The notes beneath the pieces were generated by a model. It was not told the DNA's origin. It did no database searches and saw only the letters and a program-made list of their open reading frames with translations. From Methanosarcinales archaeon (GTDB lineage: Archaea > Halobacteriota > Syntropharchaeia > Alkanophagales > Methanospirareceae): a stretch of DNA of 18,027 bases. The position numbers and the translations under genes are program-made. The stretch covers positions 1 to 18,027 of the forward strand of contig JAODGP010000029.1 of NCBI GenBank assembly GCA_025464345.1, in the 5' to 3' direction. Of the stretch, positions 13,269-18,027 are shown piece after piece (position 1 is the first letter of the stretch; the number at the start of each line of letters is the position of its first letter).

Positions 13269-14813
13269 ATGGCGACAGCATATGAACTTGCATGCCGGGA
13301 AATAGCGGAACTGGTAGAGAAGAGGAATTTGAGAGAACCGGATAGCATAAACAGAGCGAAGAAGGAGATAAGTGCGAGATATAAGCTGCCTCACATACCT
13401 AAGAATACCGATGTGCTCAGGTTTGGCGGTACGGAACTGCGTGAGAACCTGAAGCGCAAGCGAATGAGGACCGTGTCGGGCGTTGCTCCGGTCGCAGTCA
13501 TGACTTCTCCGTATCCATGCCCGCACGGGCGATGTATCATGTGCCCGGGTGGACCCGACTCTGCGTTTGTATCACCGCAGAGCTATGTTGGCAGAGAACC
13601 TGCAGCTATTCGTGCAGCTCAGTGTAACTATGATCCATACAGGCAGGTAATGGTAAGACTGCATCAGCTGGAGGAGATGGGTCATGATTTCGATAAAGTC
13701 GAGCTGATTCTGATGGGTGGCACACTGACTGCGAGACCACTGGACTATCAGCGATGGTTCGTACGGCGGTGTTTAGAAGCGATGGATGAGTTCGGCACCG
13801 CACACAGGCGTGATATCCGTAATACGGGCATCACATTTGAGACAAGACCGGACTATGCACGTACGAGCCAGATAGACCGTATGCTGGAGATGGGTGCCAC
13901 GAAAGTGGAACTGGGCGTGCAGCATGTGAATGATGATATACTGAAGGAGATACGGCGCGGGCATTCGGTCAAAGATACGGTGGAAGCGAACCAGAGGCTG
14001 CGGGATTCTGGTTTGAAGGTCGGGTTCCATATCATGCTCGGTCTACCCGGCTCCTCGATAGAAGAGGACAAGCGAATGTTCGACAGGATATTCCGCGATC
14101 GCAGGTTCATGCCCGATTACCTGAAGATATATCCCACACTGGTGGTTCGTGGCACAGAGCTGTATGAGCGCTGGAGAAGAGGTGAATACAATCCGGTATG
14201 TGAAGAAGAGGCAGTTGAGATCATCGCATATGCGAAGCGGATAATACCGAAATGGGTACGGATACAGCGGATACAGCGGGATATACCCGCGCAGTTCATA
14301 GTGGCGGGTGTGAAGAAGAGCAATTTGCGACAGATGGTGAAGGCACGACTGCACGAACTGGGCTATAAATGCAGATGCATAAGGTGTCGTGAAGCGGGCA
14401 TGGCACACCTGCATGGTAAGGTCATAGATGAAGATAGCGTACAGTTGCTCGTGGAGCGATATGAAGCATGTGAGGGTATAGAATATTTCATCTCTTATGA
14501 AGATGTCAGGCATGATGTGTTGATAGCGCATCTGCGGCTACGGCTGCCAGGGTCAGCACGCAGGGCAGAGCTGGTTGATGCTGCTATTGTTCGTGATTTG
14601 CACGTGTATGGCGAGCTGGTGCCCTTAGGCGGGTTGAAAGAATGGAGCTGGCAGCACAGGGGCTATGGTACTCGATTATTGAATCGTGCAGAGGAGATTG
14701 CAGCAGATTACGGCTATAAGAAGGTGGCTGTGATGAGCGGCATAGGCGTACGTTCATATTATGCCAGACGCGGGTACAGACGTGAGGGACCTTATATGGT
14801 GAAGAGCATATAG
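13269..14813 (+). CDS. elp3: Elp3 tRNA U34 carboxymethyltransferase
   Basis: Radical SAM/acetyltransferase that starts cm5U formation at wobble U34 of tRNAs; archaea carry it without Elp1 or Elp2. The 514-residue protein has the [4Fe-4S] site CPHGRCIMC (Cys84, Cys89, Cys92), followed by VELILMGGT, TFETRPDYA, VELGVQHVND and GFHIMLGLPGSS of the radical SAM barrel. A KCRCIRCREAG segment supplies likely zinc ligands. The C-terminal GNAT domain has the acetyl-CoA loop QHRGYGTRLL (462-471) and ends in VMSGIGVRSYYARRGY and EGPYMVK. All domains are intact. It starts 9 bases after the PAC2 gene, so the two are likely cotranscribed. Confidence 0.97.
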   Translation: MATAYELACREIAELVEKRNLREPDSINRAKKEISARYKLPHIPKNTDVLRFGGTELRENLKRKRMRTVSGVAPVAVMTSPYPCPHGRCIMCPGGPDSAFVSPQSYVGREPAAIRAAQCNYDPYRQVMVRLHQLEEMGHDFDKVELILMGGTLTARPLDYQRWFVRRCLEAMDEFGTAHRRDIRNTGITFETRPDYARTSQIDRMLEMGATKVELGVQHVNDDILKEIRRGHSVKDTVEANQRLRDSGLKVGFHIMLGLPGSSIEEDKRMFDRIFRDRRFMPDYLKIYPTLVVRGTELYERWRRGEYNPVCEEEAVEIIAYAKRIIPKWVRIQRIQRDIPAQFIVAGVKKSNLRQMVKARLHELGYKCRCIRCREAGMAHLHGKVIDEDSVQLLVERYEACEGIEYFISYEDVRHDVLIAHLRLRLPGSARRAELVDAAIVRDLHVYGELVPLGGLKEWSWQHRGYGTRLLNRAEEIAADYGYKKVAVMSGIGVRSYYARRGYRREGPYMVKSI

Positions 14814-14868
14814 TTATTTCCGGAAAATGTGCATGTCTGCCCGGGATTCTCAGCATCAAATTTGCAAT

Positions 14869-16431
14869 TTACCGTATATTATCTGCCGCTATTCGCACGA
14901 GGTCATATATGTGCATTGATAATAAGTCTATATACGGAGAGAATATCCCGACCCATCTGAGTATAAAAGCCAGGAAGAACAGAACAGAGAATATCGCGGT
15001 TATTGATAACGGTATGAGCATAAATCCGGGCGCTTCTTTCACATCATTCAGAGCGTCAGCATCTTCAGGCTCCCTGAAGAATGCTATATGTATGATCGGG
15101 AAGAAATAAACCACATCCAGCAGTGACGCCGCCAGGAGCACGAACAGGAATAAGAGCATAACCGGCGAATACGCCTGATACGCCTCATATGAGCCGAGGC
15201 AGAGGTACCATTTGCTTATGAACCCGATAACAGGCGGAAGCCCGCACATGCCCAGTGCACCTATCGAGAATGCCAGCATGGTTACCGGCATCACTTTACC
15301 TATTCCCGCCATCTCACTTATGTTCCTCTTACCTGAAGCCACCATTATCGCACCCGCACAGAGGAACAGCGTGATCTTCATGAACCCGTGGAATGGTATG
15401 TGCATCATAGCACCGCTGACACCGTTATGCGTCAGCAGTGCGGCACCGAGTATTATGTACGAGAGCTGATTTATCGTGGAATACGCCAGTCGCCTCTTCA
15501 GGTTGTCCTGCGCTATTGCAAACAGGTTCGCAACAATCATGGTGAAGCCGGCGATGGATGCGAGTGCAAGACCGAGTCCGAGCGCACCCATCAGGTCCAC
15601 ACCATAGATGTAACAGACCACCCTGACGATGCCGAATACACCGGCTTTAACAACCGCCACGGCGTGTAGAAGCGCACTTACCGGTGTGGGCGCCACCATT
15701 GCAGTTGGGAGCCATGAATGGAAAGGCATCCATGCAGCCTTCATGAACCCAAGCAGGAAACAGAAGAATACCACTATCAGTATGAGCTTATGTGTCGGTG
15801 CGAGCGCCTTCAGTGCTGTTATACCACCACCTGTGAAGTCCGTCGTACCTGTGAGCACGTAAACCATTACAGTACCGAACAGCAAGAATACACCCGCAGT
15901 CATCAGATATGCAAGATACTTGCGTCCTGCACTCATCGCCTCCGCTGTCTGGTCATGTATCACCAGCGGGTACGTGGAGACCGTTAAAATCTCATAGAAT
16001 ATGTACATCGTCACGAGATTCCTTGATAATGCAACGCCTATCGCACCGAATATGGCGAAAGCGAAGCAGAAGTAATAGCGAGTCTGTGCATGCTCCTTTA
16101 ATGACCGCATGTAACCTATGGAATAGAACGATACGAGTATCCATAACGAGGAAGAAGTGAGGGCGAATATGAGCCCGAAAGCATCCACCCTGAATCCTAT
16201 CTTCAGATAGCCCGCCAGAGAATCAGGGAATATCGTCTGAAATAAAACACAGTCAATTGTGTTACCACCCAGAATCGTGTGTATCATCGAGAATATGAGC
16301 GAGAACATGGTGATACCGCCGGCAATCGTCCAGCACTCCCTTATGTTTGGGTGCTTACTGAATAGCAGAATCAGGGGTGCGACACTCGCAGGGCATAAAA
16401 TCACCAGTAAGGGTATCAACGACTCTGTCAT
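14869..16431 (-). CDS. Mrp/complex I-type proton antiporter subunit (MrpD/NuoM-like)
   Basis: A 520-residue membrane protein of the proton-conducting antiporter family shared by NuoL/M/N, MrpA/D and membrane-bound hydrogenase subunits, with about 14 predicted helices. Ion-path residues are visible: Glu147 in IFYEILTVSTYP (TM5), Lys231 in FMKAAWMPFHSWLP (TM7), Lys262 in AVVKAGVFG (TM8), and a TM12-type lysine in GFISKWYL. The signature APTPVSALLHAVAVVKAGV is very close to the family. Its start overlaps the stop of the upstream paralogue by one base (TAATG), so the two are translated together. It ends 55 bases from the end of elp3 (convergent). The remaining Mrp, Fpo or hydrogenase subunits do not follow. 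Confidence 0.92.
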   Translation of the reverse strand: MTESLIPLLVILCPASVAPLILLFSKHPNIRECWTIAGGITMFSLIFSMIHTILGGNTIDCVLFQTIFPDSLAGYLKIGFRVDAFGLIFALTSSSLWILVSFYSIGYMRSLKEHAQTRYYFCFAFAIFGAIGVALSRNLVTMYIFYEILTVSTYPLVIHDQTAEAMSAGRKYLAYLMTAGVFLLFGTVMVYVLTGTTDFTGGGITALKALAPTHKLILIVVFFCFLLGFMKAAWMPFHSWLPTAMVAPTPVSALLHAVAVVKAGVFGIVRVVCYIYGVDLMGALGLGLALASIAGFTMIVANLFAIAQDNLKRRLAYSTINQLSYIILGAALLTHNGVSGAMMHIPFHGFMKITLFLCAGAIMVASGKRNISEMAGIGKVMPVTMLAFSIGALGMCGLPPVIGFISKWYLCLGSYEAYQAYSPVMLLFLFVLLAASLLDVVYFFPIIHIAFFREPEDADALNDVKEAPGFMLIPLSITAIFSVLFFLAFILRWVGIFSPYIDLLSMHIYDLVRIAADNIR

Positions 16432-17930
16432 TATGGCATCACCCCCTCACACATACCTGATAGCGGTTCTATCAATGGTGCAGCAAAACCGGTCAGCCAG
16501 AAGATACCCACAATTATACATAACACACCGAAGATCAGTGCAGGTATCATCATGCTGCATGGTATTTCATCTGCACTTTCTGTACCTCCATCATGCTCCC
16601 CGCCCAGGAAGTATATCCGCTCGATCAGCCTGCCGAAATATACCAGTTCTAAGAGGCTGTTCAGCAGCAGCACGCCCGCAAATACATAATTGGACATCTC
16701 CAGTGTTGCAACCATAAGAAACAGCTTGGTTGCGAATCCTGTTGTCGGTGGCACGCCGATCATGGAAAGCCCGGCAATGGTGAAGACCGCACTTGCAACC
16801 GGCATTCGCTTACCCAGCCCGTTAAAATCCCTTATATCCCATATGCCCAGCCTGTATATGAAAGCGCCAGCAACGAGGAAGAGGCAGCCCTTCATTATCG
16901 TATGGTTCAATATGTGAGCAACAGCGCCGAAGAAGCCCCAGGTGGTCGTCGGTGCCAGACCCACACCCAGCATGATATAACCTATCTGCGAGATACTGGA
17001 ATAAGCGAGCATGCGCTTGAAGTTATTCTGTGCGATGGCGAGTACCGAACCGGCAATTATACCCATCGCCGCTACCCAGCATATAGCCACATCCATACCC
17101 ACGTAAGCACGGACAAAATCGAGCGTGAAGACAGAGAAAATCACTCTTATGAGCGCATAGACCGATATGTGCGACATGGTCGCCGCTATGAATGCACTCA
17201 CTGCCGATGGCGCGTAAGTGTATGCATCGGGCTGCCACAGATGGAGAGGGAAGAGCGCCATCTTTATGCTCATGCCTATCACGAAGAAGACGAATGCAGC
17301 CTGGACAACCTTATTAGAGTAGAGAGGGGGCAAGATGAGCATGAGGTCATGCATATTTAATGAGCCTGCAACGGCGTAGAGGAAGCCCACACCGAGCAGA
17401 TAGAAGCATGCGCCTATGGAACCCATTATGATATAATTGTAGCTCGCCTTCAGCGACCGCCCGCCTGCGGAGGCTATCAATGCGTATGCCGCAAGTGATG
17501 ATATCTCGAGGAATACATAGAGATTGAACATGTCCCCGGTCACTATGATACCACATAGCCCGGTGATGAGCAGCTGGAAGAGCACGTAGAACGATACCGT
17601 CTTCTTTGCCGGTAATTCCTTCTCTATGCTCCGATATGTATATATGCCAATCAGGAAAGAAGCGGCGAAGAAGACCACCAGCACATACGCATTCAATACA
17701 TCAACCACATATTCAATGCCCCATGGAGGCGCCCAGCCGCCAAGGCGATAACGTATCGCACCATACGTGAGCACATATCTCAGGACGAAGATAGAGAGAA
17801 CCAGCTGGAACGCTATGGTCAGGATGGAGATGAGATAACTCAGTTTGCGATTGAACCATCCGGCGATCAATATGGTATACGCAGAGAGGAGCGATACAGC
17901 CACTAACAGCAACGGAAAATGCACGATCAT
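16431..17930 (-). CDS. Mrp/complex I-type proton antiporter subunit (MrpD/NuoN-like)
   Basis: A 499-residue paralogue of the gene downstream, with about 14 hydrophobic helices. Conserved residues: Glu142 in YVFLEISSLAAYAL (TM5), Lys223 and His230 in SIKMALFPLHLWQPDAY (TM7), and TKLFLMVA in TM12. In TM8 the charged residue is a histidine (ATMSHISVYALIR) where MrpD proteins usually have lysine; histidine also occurs at this point in some NuoL-type subunits. The loop APSAVSAFIAA matches the family's PxxxSAF helix break. The ATG at 17930 has a Shine-Dalgarno GGTGA 9 bases upstream and a strong promoter before it, so this is the first gene of its transcript. Subunit type (MrpD, NuoN or other) cannot be settled by eye. 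Confidence 0.92.
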   Translation of the reverse strand: MIVHFPLLLVAVSLLSAYTILIAGWFNRKLSYLISILTIAFQLVLSIFVLRYVLTYGAIRYRLGGWAPPWGIEYVVDVLNAYVLVVFFAASFLIGIYTYRSIEKELPAKKTVSFYVLFQLLITGLCGIIVTGDMFNLYVFLEISSLAAYALIASAGGRSLKASYNYIIMGSIGACFYLLGVGFLYAVAGSLNMHDLMLILPPLYSNKVVQAAFVFFVIGMSIKMALFPLHLWQPDAYTYAPSAVSAFIAATMSHISVYALIRVIFSVFTLDFVRAYVGMDVAICWVAAMGIIAGSVLAIAQNNFKRMLAYSSISQIGYIMLGVGLAPTTTWGFFGAVAHILNHTIMKGCLFLVAGAFIYRLGIWDIRDFNGLGKRMPVASAVFTIAGLSMIGVPPTTGFATKLFLMVATLEMSNYVFAGVLLLNSLLELVYFGRLIERIYFLGGEHDGGTESADEIPCSMMIPALIFGVLCIIVGIFWLTGFAAPLIEPLSGMCEGVMP

Positions 17931-17939
17931 TCCTGGTCT

Positions 17940-17944
17940 TCACC
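17940..17944 (-). promoter_or_regulatory. Shine-Dalgarno of the antiporter operon
   Basis: GGTGA on the minus strand lies 9 bases before the ATG at 17930. It is one of the few clear ribosome binding sites in the window, in agreement with the leader of about 27 bases predicted from the promoter. Confidence 0.6.
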
Positions 17945-17978
17945 TTATTCTATTACAACATAACCTGTCCATGTGCGA

Positions 17979-18002
17979 TTTAATATAAAAGCCTTTCGGT
18001 TT
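17979..18002 (-). promoter_or_regulatory. Strong BRE/TATA promoter of the antiporter operon
   Basis: Read on the minus strand, AAACCGAAAGG (BRE-like) is followed at once by CTTTTATATTAAA (TATA box). Transcription would start near 17957, leaving a leader of about 27 bases with the GGTGA site. It is among the best promoter matches in the window and indicates that the two antiporter genes form their own operon. Confidence 0.7.
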
Positions 18003-18027
18003 TTGCGAGCTTGTAGAATATTTATTA

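Noticed and set aside
14256..14282. Short tandem repeat of ATACAGCGG in elp3
   Set aside because: It encodes the Ile-Gln-Arg-Ile-Gln-Arg stretch in the normal frame and stays within family sequence, so it is not an independent element.
1..18027. CRISPR arrays, insertion sequences or phage genes
   Set aside because: No regularly spaced repeats, transposase, integrase or phage structural genes are present on either strand.

Overview
The window looks like a euryarchaeal chromosome segment. Both RNase P proteins (Rpp30, Pop5), an archaeal PRC-barrel protein, TrmY, a PAC2-family proteasome chaperone, stand-alone Elp3 and an archaeal Thg1-like protein are present. Promoters are of the BRE/TATA type, often about 25-40 bases before the start codon. 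Coding density is high and there are no rRNA genes, IS elements or CRISPR arrays. The gene content would fit a methanogen- or ANME-like lineage, but nothing here fixes the taxon.

Layout, left to right. 219-2253 (minus): trmY behind trkH. 2301-6371 (plus): hisH, a HAD phosphatase, a class I aminotransferase and glnA, a nitrogen/amino-acid group. 6414-7461 (minus): a visibly AT-richer two-gene unit, a SatD-family protein overlapping a small membrane protein. 7652-8932 (plus): hemL. 9070-9144 (plus): a CAT-anticodon tRNA whose antisense strand encodes the C-terminus and stop codon of thg1. 9104-10183 (minus): thg1 and a PRC-barrel gene. 10239-11402 (plus): a site-2 protease with CBS domains. 11366-12354 (minus): rpp30-pop5, running 37 bases into the protease gene. 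12447-14813 (plus): PAC2 chaperone and elp3. 14869-17930 (minus): two large Mrp/complex-I-type antiporter subunits with their own promoter at the right edge.

A theme is tRNA maturation: TrmY (position 54), Thg1 (5' end), RNase P proteins (5' leader), Elp3 (wobble U34), and a tRNA gene. A second theme is glutamate/nitrogen use: HisH, aminotransferase, glutamine synthetase and HemL. The most unusual items are the SatD/membrane-protein unit, whose first gene has a motif order resembling palm-fold nucleotide cyclases, the tRNA/thg1 antisense overlap, and the isolated pair of antiporter subunits.
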